DNA of 64,000 bases from Kordia zhangzhouensis (GCF_001005305.1 NZ_LBMH01000003.1:496001-560000); one strand, 5' to 3'; numbered from the stretch's first letter, positions 52,105 to 61,854 are shown. Numbers and translations: made by a program. Notes: a model not told the origin generated them from the sequence alone.

Positions 52105-53046
52105 ATGGCTTACGCTGTCCCTGAACCAAAGATTTTTGCTTGTACGCAAAGTGACGAACTTGCAAGAAAAATTGCTAAAGAGTATGGAACAGATTTGGGG
52201 AAAGTTACGTTCTCAACTTATAGTGATGGTGAATTTCAACCTTCTTTTGAAGAGTCAATTCGCGGAGCAAGAGTATTTATTATAGGATCTACATTTCCAA
52301 ATTCAGATCACTTGATGCAAATGCTTTTAATGCTCGATGCGGCTAAAAGAGCTTCGGCACGTCATATTACAGCAGTACTTCCCTATTTTGGATGGGCTAG
52401 ACAAGATCGTAAAGACAAACCTCGTGTTCCGATAGGCGCAAAACTGATTGCTAAAATGCTAGAAGTTGCAGGAGCAACTCGAATCATCACTATGGATTTA
52501 CATGCTGATCAAATTCAAGGTTTCTTTGAAAAACCTGTAGATCATTTATTTGCTTCTACTGTGTTTTTACCTTATTTGAGAGGCTTAAATTTAGACAAAC
52601 TCACCATTGCTTCTCCTGATATGGGTGGATCAAAAAGAGCATATGCCTATTCTAAATTTCTAGAAAGTGACGTTGTTATTTGTTACAAGCAACGTAAAAA
52701 AGCCAATGTGATTTCTCATATGGAACTGATTGGTGATGTAACAGGAAAAAATGTAGTATTGGTTGATGATATGGTCGATACAGCCGGAACACTAACCAAA
52801 GCTGCGGAAGTCATGATGGATAGAGGAGCATTATCTGTACGTGCAATCTGTACACATCCAATATTATCAGGACAAGCGTATGAACGAATTGAAAATTCAA
52901 AATTAGAAGAGTTAATTGTTACTGATTCAATTCCTCTACGCAAAGAGTCAAAAAAGATTAAAGTAGTGAGTTGTGCACAACTATTTGCAGATGTAATGCA
53001 ACGAGTACAGAACAATACTTCAATCAGCTCAAAATTTTTAATGTAA
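52105..53046 (+). CDS. prs: ribose-phosphate pyrophosphokinase
   Basis: PRPP synthetase, 313 residues, class I. It makes PRPP from ribose-5-phosphate and ATP for nucleotide, His and Trp synthesis. Visible blocks are FSTYSDGEFQPSFEESIRGA, the ATP loop PYFGWARQDRK, MDLHADQIQGFF with metal ligands, and the PRPP-binding VVLVDDMVDTAGTL. It starts with ATG 53 bases after a promoter box and precedes rplY by 25 bases, forming prs-rplY(ctc)-pth, a widely conserved order. Confidence 0.97.
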   Translation: MAYAVPEPKIFACTQSDELARKIAKEYGTDLGKVTFSTYSDGEFQPSFEESIRGARVFIIGSTFPNSDHLMQMLLMLDAAKRASARHITAVLPYFGWARQDRKDKPRVPIGAKLIAKMLEVAGATRIITMDLHADQIQGFFEKPVDHLFASTVFLPYLRGLNLDKLTIASPDMGGSKRAYAYSKFLESDVVICYKQRKKANVISHMELIGDVTGKNVVLVDDMVDTAGTLTKAAEVMMDRGALSVRAICTHPILSGQAYERIENSKLEELIVTDSIPLRKESKKIKVVSCAQLFADVMQRVQNNTSISSKFLM

Positions 53047-53071
53047 TTAATTATTAATATAAACACGAAGA

Positions 53072-53674
53072 ATGAAATCAATTACAATCAATGGATCTCA
53101 AAGAGAAAGCGTGGGCAAAGTAGCTACTAAAGCCTTACGTAATGCTGGAAAGGTTCCTTGCGTATTATACGGAGGAGACAAACCATTACACTTTTCAGCT
53201 GAAGAATTAGCATTTTCTAAATTAGTGTATACTCCAAATGCGCACACAGTTGTGATTGCATTAGAAGATGGATCTACACATAATGCTATTTTACAAGATA
53301 TTCAATTTCACCCTGTAACTGACAAAATTTTACACATTGACTTCTATCGTTTATTCGAAGACAAAGAAGTTACTATGGAAATTCCTGTGTCTATCAAAGG
53401 AAAATCTCCAGGTGTAATGGCCGGTGGTGTATTACGTTTAAACAAACGTAAATTGAAAGTTAAAGCTTTACCTAAGCATTTACCAGATTACATCAATGCA
53501 GATATTTCTGAGTTACAAATCGGAAATAAATTATATGTAACTTCATTAGCAAACGAAAACTACAAATTATTACATCCAGACAACACTGTTGTTTGTCAAG
53601 TAAGAATTTCTCGTGCTGCGATGAAAGCCGCTCAAGAAGCTGCCAAAGCAGAAAAAGCAGCTGGAAAGAAATAG
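53072..53674 (+). CDS. rplY: 50S ribosomal protein L25/general stress protein Ctc
   Basis: L25 of the long Ctc/TL5 type, 200 residues, binding 5S rRNA. The N-terminal L25 domain has [21 protein letters not shown] and the C-terminal TL5 domain includes [19 protein letters not shown] and [23 protein letters not shown]. An Ala/Lys tail ends the protein. It follows prs by 25 bases and ends at a clear terminator. Confidence 0.96.
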   Translation: MKSITINGSQRESVGKVATKALRNAGKVPCVLYGGDKPLHFSAEELAFSKLVYTPNAHTVVIALEDGSTHNAILQDIQFHPVTDKILHIDFYRLFEDKEVTMEIPVSIKGKSPGVMAGGVLRLNKRKLKVKALPKHLPDYINADISELQIGNKLYVTSLANENYKLLHPDNTVVCQVRISRAAMKAAQEAAKAEKAAGKK

Positions 53675-53698
53675 AAACTCAACATTTGATATCTATAA

Positions 53699-53728
53699 AA
53701 AGAGCATTCCCTTTCGGAATGCTTTTTT
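53699..53728 (+). terminator. intrinsic terminator of prs-rplY
   Basis: GCATTCC (53704-53710) pairs with GGAATGC (53716-53722) around a five-base loop, followed by six Ts. Confidence 0.85.
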
Positions 53729-53752
53729 ATTTTTGTACAAATTAAACACGCT

Positions 53753-54394
53753 ATGTTTCAGTTTTTAAAAAAACTATTTAGCTATTCACATAAAAAACCT
53801 CTATTAGACATAGAAGAAAAAAATCCTATGAAAAAATATCTTATTGTTGGTTTGGGAAATATTGGCAACGAATACGAAAATACACGACACAATATCGGAT
53901 TTAAAATTTTAGATTTTTTAGCCCATCAGGAAGACTTAAAATTTGAAACAGCCAAACTTGGAGACACAACAACTTATAAGCACAAAGGGCGAACTTTTAT
54001 TCTGTTAAAACCAAACACCTATATGAACCTCAGCGGAAAAGCTGTTCGCTATTGGATGACAAAAGAAAAAATCCCCATTGAAAATATACTAATTATTACA
54101 GATGACCTAAATTTAGAGTTTGGAACAATTCGCTTAAAAGCTAAAGGAAGTGACGGCGGTCATAATGGACTTAAAAGTATCCAAGAACAATTGAATACTA
54201 CCAAATACCCTAGATTTCGCTTTGGAATTAGTGCCGATTTTAGCAAAGGACGACAAGTAAACTATGTGCTAGGCGAATGGAATGAAGAAGAAAACAAACT
54301 ACTTCCTGAACGCCTTGAAAAAAGCATTGAACTCATTAAATCCTTTGGTACTTCCGGAATTTCTAATACTATGAATAATTTTAATGGAAAATAA
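53753..54394 (+). CDS. pth: peptidyl-tRNA hydrolase
   Basis: Pth, which cleaves peptidyl-tRNA released from stalled ribosomes; 213 residues. The active site is NTRHNIGFK (catalytic H46 from the first ATG), with LLKPNTYMNLSGKAV, ITDDLNLEFG (catalytic Asp) and GSDGGHNGLKSI. The first ATG gives a 25-residue Lys-rich extension before KKYLIVGLGNIG; a second ATG at 53828 would give the classical length. Extensions of this kind occur in related bacteria, as I recall, so the longer form is kept. A terminator lies just after the stop. Confidence 0.95.
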   Translation: MFQFLKKLFSYSHKKPLLDIEEKNPMKKYLIVGLGNIGNEYENTRHNIGFKILDFLAHQEDLKFETAKLGDTTTYKHKGRTFILLKPNTYMNLSGKAVRYWMTKEKIPIENILIITDDLNLEFGTIRLKAKGSDGGHNGLKSIQEQLNTTKYPRFRFGISADFSKGRQVNYVLGEWNEEENKLLPERLEKSIELIKSFGTSGISNTMNNFNGK

Positions 54395-54425
54395 AAAGAG
54401 AGGTGTTTTACCTCTCTTTTTATTT
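54393..54425. terminator. bidirectional terminator between pth and the metalloprotease gene
   Basis: AAAAGAGAGGT (54394-54404) pairs with ACCTCTCTTTT (54410-54420) around a short T-rich loop: 11 perfect pairs with As and Ts on each side, able to end both convergent genes. Confidence 0.88.
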
Positions 54426-54453
54426 TTAGCCTAGTAGGGATATCGGTATATGT

Positions 54454-57400
54454 TTACTGAATTACAACTTTTTTAATACTCACTCGTTCCCCATCATTTA
54501 CTCGTACCATATACAATCCTGCTTGTGCAGAAGTAAGATTCAATTCTTTAGAGAAGTTTGTTTCACTATCATAGGTATTAGCAAAAACAATACGCCCTCT
54601 TACATCTACAACATCAATTGAAACTCGTTCTGTTGAACTGGAAGTAAACTTTATTGTAAATTGACCATTAGAAGGATTTGGCCAAATAGCGAAATCTTCC
54701 AATTCATTTTCAACCGTTGATAAGGTATTTTCCACATTAATTCTATAATCTTCTACTTCAGCATCAGCACCATTTTCACACGAAGTTGGCAATACATTAT
54801 ATTTTGTAGAAACACGCATTGTAGTTGAACCAATTGCAGCAGTACTTGGTACGAGAATCATCATCCCAGAATTCGAAGTTGGTCCGTCATCAATATTGTT
54901 TGCTGAACCTAAATCATATTCTTCTCCAGGATCGTCAAAACTACAGTTCTGATTCCAGTCAATCCAAACAAGTGTACGCGTAGTATAATTTCCGTCTGTA
55001 TTTACGTTTATCGTAATTGGATACGAAGATTCTTTTGTTACGGTAGCAATATCCGTTGCGGTATAATCACTGTATCCGCTAGGTTTTGCTGAAACTCTAT
55101 TGATACTTTCAAAACTTACCAATGTCGTACTAGTTAAGAAGCTTGTATTGGCTACCGAAGCACAAACCGCACACGATTGTGTAGTGAACGAATACGTACT
55201 TGAATATGCAGTAGAAGCACATTCGTTAGAAACACCAACTCTCCAATAGTACGTGGTTGATTGTGCCAATGAAGTTGGCGTATAATTGGCGTTTGCTACA
55301 GTTGCTGACTCTACAATACTTGAAAATCCAGGATCGGTAGCTATTTCTATAAGATATCCGTCTGTCAAACTATTTGTTGACCAATCAAAAGTTGAATTGA
55401 CAGGAAGGTTTGTAGCATTGTTAGAAGGTGTAACTAAGGTTACTGGCGTTAAACTGCTTGGGAATACACTCAACAAAACTTCTGCAGATCGCGTTGTAGT
55501 ACCCGAAGTTCCTGTGGCAGAAAAAGCATAATTTCCACTTGCAACACCTGCTGTTCCTGAAATTGTCAATGTTACTGGTGTTCCATCTACAGAAGCACTT
55601 GTTGGATTGAATGTAGCCGTAGCTCCAGAAGGCAATCCAGACGTTGAAAATGTAGTCGTTCCGCTAAATCCGTTAAAAGCATTATATGTAAAGTTATATA
55701 CTGCATTTGCTGGTTGACACGCAGTTTCGTCATTATCTGCAAAAACCAAAGCAAAATCTGGCTCAACCAAGGTAAAGTTGCTAGAATTCATCGCAAAGAA
55801 AATATTTCCTGCACCTTCTACAATAACTCTCGCCTGTGATGTTGCTGGCGTTACCGGAACCGTTACTTGCTGTGAACCATCGTTAGGAACGTTGGTTGCT
55901 AAGGTATAAGGGAACGTTACTCCGCCATCAACAGATAATAAAATATTTACATTGGCAGTATTTACAGGTGCAATATTAGTATTTGCTACGTTCCAAGTTA
56001 CGGTTTGTGATGTTCCCATTTCCCAACTTACGTTAGATGTTTGCGAAGTTACCGTAAAAGGCCCTGCTGTTGTTGTTACTTGAATAGACATGGTATCATA
56101 GCTTGTTTGCCCACCAAGTCCAGTTGCTGTTGGCTCTCTATCACGAACCGTCAACGCCCAATTCATAGTTCTGTTAACAGTCGCTACAGTTTCCCAAGCA
56201 CTATTAATTGTTGGGTTAGTTTGTGTCAAATTCCCTGAAGCAACTCTGCTTAATTTTGGAATGTATCTGTTAGGTGAACTTGTTGGCGGCAACGAGCGGT
56301 TCATAGAACCATTAGTAACTGTTGGACCGAAAGAAGTGTTTGTTACCTGTCCGCTATCTGTTTGCTCCCAACAATATGTTAGTGCATCTCCACCATCAGG
56401 ATCGGTGGCACTTCCACGCAATACATACGCAGTTCCTTGTGGAATGACATAATCACTTCCAGCATTGGCACTTGGAGGATTGTTTGCAATAGCTGGCGAA
56501 CTATTTGCTTGCCAACAAGTACGCGTTACCAAATTATCCAATACTTGACGGATACTATGATAGTGAAAATACGGATCACTATTCTGCTGTACATTGTTTG
56601 CTCCTGTAATTCCTGCATATGCCATTACTGTTGAACCACTTCCTGGCTCAGCATTTACTCCAGTTCCTTCAGTATTAAAAGCCCAAGTATGGTTAGCTCC
56701 CATTTGGTGACCTATTTCATGAGCTACATAATCCACATCAAATGTATCTCCTTCTGGAATAGCATCTGCAGGTGAAGTATAAGCACTTCCTTTATTTGTA
56801 TCATTTGTTGATGCAGTATCATCTACACACACACAACCTATACAACCTGCATTTCCACCTCCTCCAGAGGCTCCGAATAAATGTCCAATATCATATGCCG
56901 CATTACCGATTGAACCTGTCAAATAGTTTTGAAGTTCTGTATTCCACGCACCGCCAGTTCCTGTATTCGCATTCGAATATGGATCTGAGTTTGCATTTGT
57001 AAAAACCAAGCTACTATTATTTGCAATCAATTCAAAAGTAACCGCCATATCTACTTCAAAAATAGCATTTACTCTTGTCATTGTTGCATTAATTGCTGCC
57101 ATAGCATCATTTACAGTTCCTCCATGATATGCAGTATACTCTCCAGTTACAGAAACTGCTAAACGAAATGTTCTTAATATTTGGTCATTTGCATCTTCTG
57201 CCTGTGCTTGCTCATTTGTAATTCGATTTTGAACTTCATCAATGGTCGTACAATTAAATTCGCCAATAGTACTCGTTCTTGCCTCTCTAGTATACACTAC
57301 ATAATTAGCAGTTCCACTTCCTGCTGGATGCATAAATACTGTTGGCGCATCTGTATAAGAAATCATTGTTTGAATTCCTTTATGAGAAATACTCATACGC

Positions 57401-57774
57401 AATTGTGCTCCATAGTTTTCCTCGCTGTAACCAACATATGATTTAATAGTAGGAAATTCAGCTGCTAATGCTGGCGCAAATACAGAAGCCTCATAAAGTC
57501 GGAAAGCTTCTAATTTTCCTTCAGCTCCTGGAACACGAACAACGGTGTTAGAGCCAAAAGATGTTCCTCTTGCAGGAACATTGACTAATTCTTGTTTAAA
57601 ACTTTCAAAATCTAATTCATAGTATTGAACTTTATCTTCTGATAAGTGTAATTTTGATACATTTTCTGAGTCTGTAACGGTTTTCTTTTTCTTCCAATTA
57701 TTGCTTTGAGCAATTCCTGCTGTAGATAACAAAAATATGCACACAAGAAAACCGAAGCGTAAAGTTAGCTTCAT
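54454..57774 (-). CDS. secreted reprolysin-like metalloprotease with GEVED and T9SS sorting domains
   Basis: An 1106-residue multidomain secreted protease. Order: signal peptide (1-22, ending GIAQ), propeptide, and a reprolysin-like M12B zinc domain with HEIGHQMGANH starting at H352 (ligands H352, H356, H362). Next come an Ig/BACON-like region, a beta-sandwich fibronectin-type domain (TTYYWRVGVSNEC), a GEVED-type domain (about 930-1020; WIDWNQNCSFDDPGEEYDL) and the C-terminal type A T9SS sorting domain (about 1030-1106; IWPNPSNGQFTIKF to the end KKVVIQ). The T9SS domain directs export through the type IX system. Probably digests extracellular protein. Monocistronic. Confidence 0.93.
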   Translation of the reverse strand: MKLTLRFGFLVCIFLLSTAGIAQSNNWKKKKTVTDSENVSKLHLSEDKVQYYELDFESFKQELVNVPARGTSFGSNTVVRVPGAEGKLEAFRLYEASVFAPALAAEFPTIKSYVGYSEENYGAQLRMSISHKGIQTMISYTDAPTVFMHPAGSGTANYVVYTREARTSTIGEFNCTTIDEVQNRITNEQAQAEDANDQILRTFRLAVSVTGEYTAYHGGTVNDAMAAINATMTRVNAIFEVDMAVTFELIANNSSLVFTNANSDPYSNANTGTGGAWNTELQNYLTGSIGNAAYDIGHLFGASGGGGNAGCIGCVCVDDTASTNDTNKGSAYTSPADAIPEGDTFDVDYVAHEIGHQMGANHTWAFNTEGTGVNAEPGSGSTVMAYAGITGANNVQQNSDPYFHYHSIRQVLDNLVTRTCWQANSSPAIANNPPSANAGSDYVIPQGTAYVLRGSATDPDGGDALTYCWEQTDSGQVTNTSFGPTVTNGSMNRSLPPTSSPNRYIPKLSRVASGNLTQTNPTINSAWETVATVNRTMNWALTVRDREPTATGLGGQTSYDTMSIQVTTTAGPFTVTSQTSNVSWEMGTSQTVTWNVANTNIAPVNTANVNILLSVDGGVTFPYTLATNVPNDGSQQVTVPVTPATSQARVIVEGAGNIFFAMNSSNFTLVEPDFALVFADNDETACQPANAVYNFTYNAFNGFSGTTTFSTSGLPSGATATFNPTSASVDGTPVTLTISGTAGVASGNYAFSATGTSGTTTRSAEVLLSVFPSSLTPVTLVTPSNNATNLPVNSTFDWSTNSLTDGYLIEIATDPGFSSIVESATVANANYTPTSLAQSTTYYWRVGVSNECASTAYSSTYSFTTQSCAVCASVANTSFLTSTTLVSFESINRVSAKPSGYSDYTATDIATVTKESSYPITINVNTDGNYTTRTLVWIDWNQNCSFDDPGEEYDLGSANNIDDGPTSNSGMMILVPSTAAIGSTTMRVSTKYNVLPTSCENGADAEVEDYRINVENTLSTVENELEDFAIWPNPSNGQFTIKFTSSSTERVSIDVVDVRGRIVFANTYDSETNFSKELNLTSAQAGLYMVRVNDGERVSIKKVVIQ

Positions 57775-57989
57775 GTTTTTTATGGGATTTAGGGTTTTTT
57801 TATGCGCTCAAAAATTGATTTTTTTTTTGTATTTACATAAAAAATGCACCCTTTTTCGATAAGTAAAGACAATAAAGCGATGAATCTGTTTATTTTATCT
57901 GTGAATATCCTATTCTAAAAAAATTAGAGATTGCACGGTCTTTTTTTAATTTTTGAGAAAGAATTAAATAGTTTTGTAAAAAAAGTAGC

Positions 57990-58922
57990 GTGGACACTAT
58001 AGATTTTCATGAAAAGTACAAAGCCGAAAGTCCTTCAGCAATCACAATTGGGACTTTTGATGGTGTACATTTAGGACATAAAAAAATAATAGAGAATCTG
58101 ATTGCTAAGTCGGAAGGTCTTTCGACCATGCTACTCACCTTTTTTCCGCATCCGCGAATGGTACTCCAACAAGATGCTACCATCAAACTCATTAATACTA
58201 TTGAAGAGCGTATTCAACTTCTTGAAGCTACAGGATTGGATACTCTAATTATTTATCCTTTTAATCGTGAATTTTCACGTTTAAAGGCACGTGATTTTGT
58301 TCGTGATTTTCTAATAGAACATTTAAACCTAAAAAAAATTATTATTGGTTATGATCATCGTTTTGGCAGAAATCGGACAGCAAATATTGATGATTTGAGA
58401 GAGTTTGGAGAAGCTTTTGACTTTAAAGTAGAAGAAATTCAAGCAAAAGAAATTGATGATATTACCATCAGTTCTACAAAAATTAGAAAAGCATTGAATG
58501 AAGGAGATATAGTGACAGCAAATACGTATCTGGGCTACGAATTTATGCTAACAGGAACTGTAATTTCAGGCAAAGGACTTGGAAACCAAATTCATTTCCC
58601 AACTGCAAACATACATATTAAAGAATCGTACAAACTTATTCCTAAGCAAGGTGTGTATTTTGTTAAAAGTACACTTAACGACACAATTGTATTTGGAATG
58701 ATGAATATTGGCACTAATCCAACTGTTGCTGGAAAAAAACAAACTATTGAGGTGCACTTTTTCGATTTTGAAGGAGATCTTTATGGAAAAAAAATACAAG
58801 TACAATTAATAGAACGATTACGGGATGAACGAAAATTTAGTTCTGTTGAAAAATTGAAGGCACAGTTAGAAAAAGACAAAGAAGCTTCACACATATTAAT
58901 TCAAAAATACCATGCTCAATAA
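57990..58922 (+). CDS. ribF: bifunctional riboflavin kinase/FAD synthetase
   Basis: RibF makes FMN from riboflavin and then FAD. The N-terminal adenylyltransferase domain (1-155) has TIGTFDGVHLGHKKII, the nucleotidyl-transferase GxFDGxHxGH signature, and KIIIGYDHRFGRNR. The C-terminal flavokinase domain has GTVISGKGLGNQIHFPTANI and GMMNIGTNPTVAGKK. The start is GTG at 57990 (MDTIDFHEKYK). 310 residues, normal length. Its last 11 bases overlap the start of the HTTM gene, so the two are translationally coupled. Confidence 0.96.
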   Translation: MDTIDFHEKYKAESPSAITIGTFDGVHLGHKKIIENLIAKSEGLSTMLLTFFPHPRMVLQQDATIKLINTIEERIQLLEATGLDTLIIYPFNREFSRLKARDFVRDFLIEHLNLKKIIIGYDHRFGRNRTANIDDLREFGEAFDFKVEEIQAKEIDDITISSTKIRKALNEGDIVTANTYLGYEFMLTGTVISGKGLGNQIHFPTANIHIKESYKLIPKQGVYFVKSTLNDTIVFGMMNIGTNPTVAGKKQTIEVHFFDFEGDLYGKKIQVQLIERLRDERKFSSVEKLKAQLEKDKEASHILIQKYHAQ

Positions 58923-60258
58923 ATTACTTTTCAAACAAGTAGACAATACTTCTCTCGTAGTTTTTCGAGTTTTTTTTGGTTTGCTTATATGTTTGGAAGG
59001 ATTTGGAGCCATATTTACAGGTTGGGTAAAACGCACTTTTATTGACCCAGATTTTACCTTTACCTTTATTGGCTTTGAATGGTTACAACCACTTCCCGGT
59101 TACGGAATGTACTTTTACTTTTCTTTAATGGGAATTTGCGGTTTTTTTGTAATGCTAGGCTACAAATATCGGTGGAGTATGGGCTTTTTTACCATTTTGT
59201 GGACATGTGCTTACTTAATGCAAAAAACCTCATACAATAACCATTATTATCTATTGATTTTGTTATGTGTGTTTATGTGGATTGTACCTGCACATCATTA
59301 CTTATCAATTGACGCCAAAAAAAATCCGAAGATTAGGAAGATACACATGCCCAATTGGGTTTTGATTATCTTTATACTACAGCTATTTATTGTGTATACA
59401 TACGCATCTATTGCCAAAATGTATCCTGATTGGATTTCGGGTGATGTTACCTCCAATTTAATGGCTGGACGACGAAACTTACCAATTGTTGGCGAATTTC
59501 TACAACAAAAATGGATTCATTATACTTTGACTTATGTCGGAATTGGATTTGACCTATTGGTAGTTCCTGGATTACTATGGAAACGTACACGGATCTTTTT
59601 CTTTATCTGCTCCATTATTTTTCACTTATTCAACTCATTCGTATTGCACATCGGAATATTTCCGTACATGTCGTTAGCATTATGCATCTTCTTTTTTAAA
59701 CCTGAAACAATCCGATCAATTTTCTTAAAAAACAAACCACTTTATCAAGGAAATGAAGTTATTTTACCTCCTTTCCGCAACATTGCGGTTCCTATATTTA
59801 CAATTTACTTTATATTTCAAATATTACTACCGTTGCGTCATTGGACCTTTAAAGACGATGTTCTTTGGACAGAAGAAGGCCACCGTTTAAGCTGGCGTAT
59901 GATGCTACGCTCCAAAACAGGATATGTTCAACTAAAAGTGGTTGATCAAAAAACTGGAAATATCAGTTATGTAAATCCAGCCACTTATATAACTCCTAAA
60001 CAAGCGCAAAGAGTAGCTGTAAAACCTGATATGCTATGGCAATTTGTGCAGTTTTTAAAGAAAGAATATGCACAAAAAGGAACAGAAGTAAAAATCTATG
60101 CCGAAGGTAGGGTTCGAGTTAATAATCATCCGTATCAAAAACTATTTGACCCTAACATAAATCTAGCTGCTGAAAAATGGTCACACTTCTCTCACCACGA
60201 TTGGATATTACCTTTTGAAAGTAAGTATAAAAGCATCCCTACTACTTCAAAAAAATGA
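58912..60258 (+). CDS. HTTM-domain membrane protein (vitamin K-dependent carboxylase-like)
   Basis: A 448-residue protein. Several membrane helices in the first 310 residues form an HTTM domain (VVFRVFFGLLICLEGFGAI, YNNHYYLLILLCVFMWIVPAHHYLSID), as in eukaryotic gamma-glutamyl carboxylase. The C-terminal 140 residues are soluble and include LSWRMMLRSKTGYVQ. Bacterial members are often called vitamin K-dependent gamma-carboxylase, but carboxylation is not shown for them. The ATG overlaps the ribF stop by 11 bases. A direct role with flavin is possible given the coupling, but only inferred. Confidence 0.88.
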   Translation: MLNKLLFKQVDNTSLVVFRVFFGLLICLEGFGAIFTGWVKRTFIDPDFTFTFIGFEWLQPLPGYGMYFYFSLMGICGFFVMLGYKYRWSMGFFTILWTCAYLMQKTSYNNHYYLLILLCVFMWIVPAHHYLSIDAKKNPKIRKIHMPNWVLIIFILQLFIVYTYASIAKMYPDWISGDVTSNLMAGRRNLPIVGEFLQQKWIHYTLTYVGIGFDLLVVPGLLWKRTRIFFFICSIIFHLFNSFVLHIGIFPYMSLALCIFFFKPETIRSIFLKNKPLYQGNEVILPPFRNIAVPIFTIYFIFQILLPLRHWTFKDDVLWTEEGHRLSWRMMLRSKTGYVQLKVVDQKTGNISYVNPATYITPKQAQRVAVKPDMLWQFVQFLKKEYAQKGTEVKIYAEGRVRVNNHPYQKLFDPNINLAAEKWSHFSHHDWILPFESKYKSIPTTSKK

Positions 60259-60315
60259 TTTTATTTTTCGTATGATTCTAAATTGAAATTTATACGTCAA
60301 TTCTCTTAATTTGAT

Positions 60316-60323
60316 TATTTTTG
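60316..60323 (+). promoter_or_regulatory. -7 box of the serS promoter
   Basis: TATTTTTG matches TAnnTTTG. It lies 197 bases before the serS start and so defines a long 5' leader. A TTTG at 60310-60313 is too close to be its -33 box. Confidence 0.55.
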
Positions 60324-60329
60324 TGCCTT

Positions 60330-60515
60330 CAATAATCCGTGCGTTAAGGATAGAGGCGACATCCTTTGTGTGTTTTTTTAAAGTGATTTTGCATTTAGAG
60401 TATTCTAAAAATTACCAAAATAGTATAGAAAACCGCACAAAGATATAGCCGAAAGCCTGACCGAAAGTTTGCCGAGGCACACTAAGGCAACCTTTTGGGA
60501 ACGCCAAAAACATCA
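60330..60515 (+). promoter_or_regulatory. long structured 5' leader of serS, possible riboswitch or attenuator
   Basis: About 185 bases with mutually exclusive stems. Stem A pairs AAGGAT (60346-60351) with ATCCTT (60361-60366) around the loop AGAGGCGAC. Stem B pairs CTTTGTGTG (60364-60372) with CGCACAAAG (60434-60442), nine pairs with one G-U. Stem B uses bases of stem A, so the two compete. Downstream, GCCGAAAGCCTGACCGAAAG has a repeated CCGAAAG, with GCCT/AGGC and TTGCC/GGCAA pairs. The GATAGAGGCG and GCCGAA elements recall the lysine riboswitch core, but the later parts do not fit and the gene is serine-related. Class unknown. Confidence 0.5.
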
Positions 60516-60519
60516 TAAC

Positions 60520-61791
60520 ATGTTACAATTACAATTTATTAGAGAGAACAAAGCAAAAGTGATTGACGCTTTGAAGAAACGAAATTTTGATGCAACTGAA
60601 ATTGTAAACGAAGTAGTTTCCCTTGATGAAGCTCGTAGAAGTTTGCAAGTTGAATTAGACAATACTTTGGCTTCTTCTAATAAATTATCCAAAGAAATTG
60701 GACAGTTATTTAAAAGTGGAGAACCGCAAAAAGCAGCAATCTTACGCGAAAAAAGCACACAACTAAAAGCGCAAGCTGAAACACTTAAAACGGAGTTAAA
60801 AGATAAAGAACAGGCTGTTTCAGAACTATTATATACAATTCCGAATGTCCCAAATGAGTTAGTTCCAAGTGGAAATAGCGAAGAGGATAACGAAGAAGTA
60901 TTTCGTGCAGGAACAATTCCTACATTACACGAAAACGCGCTTCCTCACTGGGAATTGGCTAAAAAATACGACATTATTGATTTTGAATTAGGAAACAAAA
61001 TTACTGGTGCCGGATTCCCTGTTTATAAAGGAAAAGGAGCCCGTTTGCAACGTGCATTAATTCAATATTTTTTAGATAAAAACACGGAAGCTGGCTATAC
61101 AGAATATCAAGTACCACATTTGGTAAATGAAGCTTCAGGTTTTGGTACTGGACAATTGCCAGACAAAGAAGGACAAATGTACCATGTTACCGTTGATGAT
61201 TTATATTTAATCCCAACAGCAGAAGTTCCCGTAACTAATATGTTTCGTGGAGACTTAGTATCCGCAGAAAGTTTGCCTATTTGTTGCACCGGTTATACGC
61301 CTTGCTTTCGTCGTGAAGCAGGAAGTTATGGAGCGCATGTTCGGGGATTAAACCGCTTGCATCAATTTGACAAAGTAGAAATTGTTCGAATTGAACGTCC
61401 AGAAGATTCCTATACAGCACTTGATGGCATGGTAGCTCATGTAAAAGAAATACTAGAAGAATTAGAACTTCCGTATAGAATTTTACGCTTATGTGGTGGT
61501 GATCTTGGTTTTACTTCTGCATTAACCTATGATTTTGAAGTATTTTCAACAGCGCAAGACCGTTGGTTAGAAATTAGCTCGGTTTCTAATTTTGAAACGT
61601 TCCAAGCTAATCGTCTTAAACTTCGAATTAAGGATAAAGATGGAAACAAAGAATTAGCGCATACCTTAAACGGAAGTGCCCTTGCATTGCCAAGAGTTTT
61701 GGCTGGAATTTTAGAAAACTGTCAAACAGAAAACGGAATCAATATTCCTAAAGTATTACACAAATACACTGGTTTTGAGACGATTTCATAA
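60520..61791 (+). CDS. serS: serine--tRNA ligase
   Basis: SerRS, 423 residues, class IIa. The N-terminal 110 residues form the long antiparallel coiled coil that holds the tRNA-Ser variable arm. The catalytic domain has motif 2 in CCTGYTPCFRREAGSYG and motif 3 in LNGSALALPRVLAGILE, with LIPTAEVPVTN binding ATP/serine. The ATG at 60520 gives the usual start MLQLQFIRENK; a TTG 17 codons earlier lies in the leader structure. It charges the tRNA-Ser also found in this window. Terminator follows. Confidence 0.97.
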   Translation: MLQLQFIRENKAKVIDALKKRNFDATEIVNEVVSLDEARRSLQVELDNTLASSNKLSKEIGQLFKSGEPQKAAILREKSTQLKAQAETLKTELKDKEQAVSELLYTIPNVPNELVPSGNSEEDNEEVFRAGTIPTLHENALPHWELAKKYDIIDFELGNKITGAGFPVYKGKGARLQRALIQYFLDKNTEAGYTEYQVPHLVNEASGFGTGQLPDKEGQMYHVTVDDLYLIPTAEVPVTNMFRGDLVSAESLPICCTGYTPCFRREAGSYGAHVRGLNRLHQFDKVEIVRIERPEDSYTALDGMVAHVKEILEELELPYRILRLCGGDLGFTSALTYDFEVFSTAQDRWLEISSVSNFETFQANRLKLRIKDKDGNKELAHTLNGSALALPRVLAGILENCQTENGINIPKVLHKYTGFETIS

Positions 61792-61819
61792 CCTATATTA
61801 AATAAAACCTCATCATACA

Positions 61820-61854
61820 AAAAGTTCGATAATACCGTTTATCGAACTTTTTTG
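61820..61854 (+). terminator. intrinsic terminator of serS
   Basis: AAGTTCGATAA (61823-61833) pairs with TTATCGAACTT (61840-61850) around a six-base loop, followed by Ts: 11 perfect pairs, 30 bases after the stop. Confidence 0.9.

Noticed and set aside
55286-57441. Several short plus-strand frames opposite the large metalloprotease gene
   Set aside because: The minus-strand protein has clear domains throughout, and the opposite frames have no motif or start signal.
60330-60515. Calling the serS leader a lysine riboswitch
   Set aside because: Only the GATAGAGGCG and GCCGAA pieces match; the later conserved blocks and closing stem of that class are not found, and the controlled gene is not in lysine metabolism.
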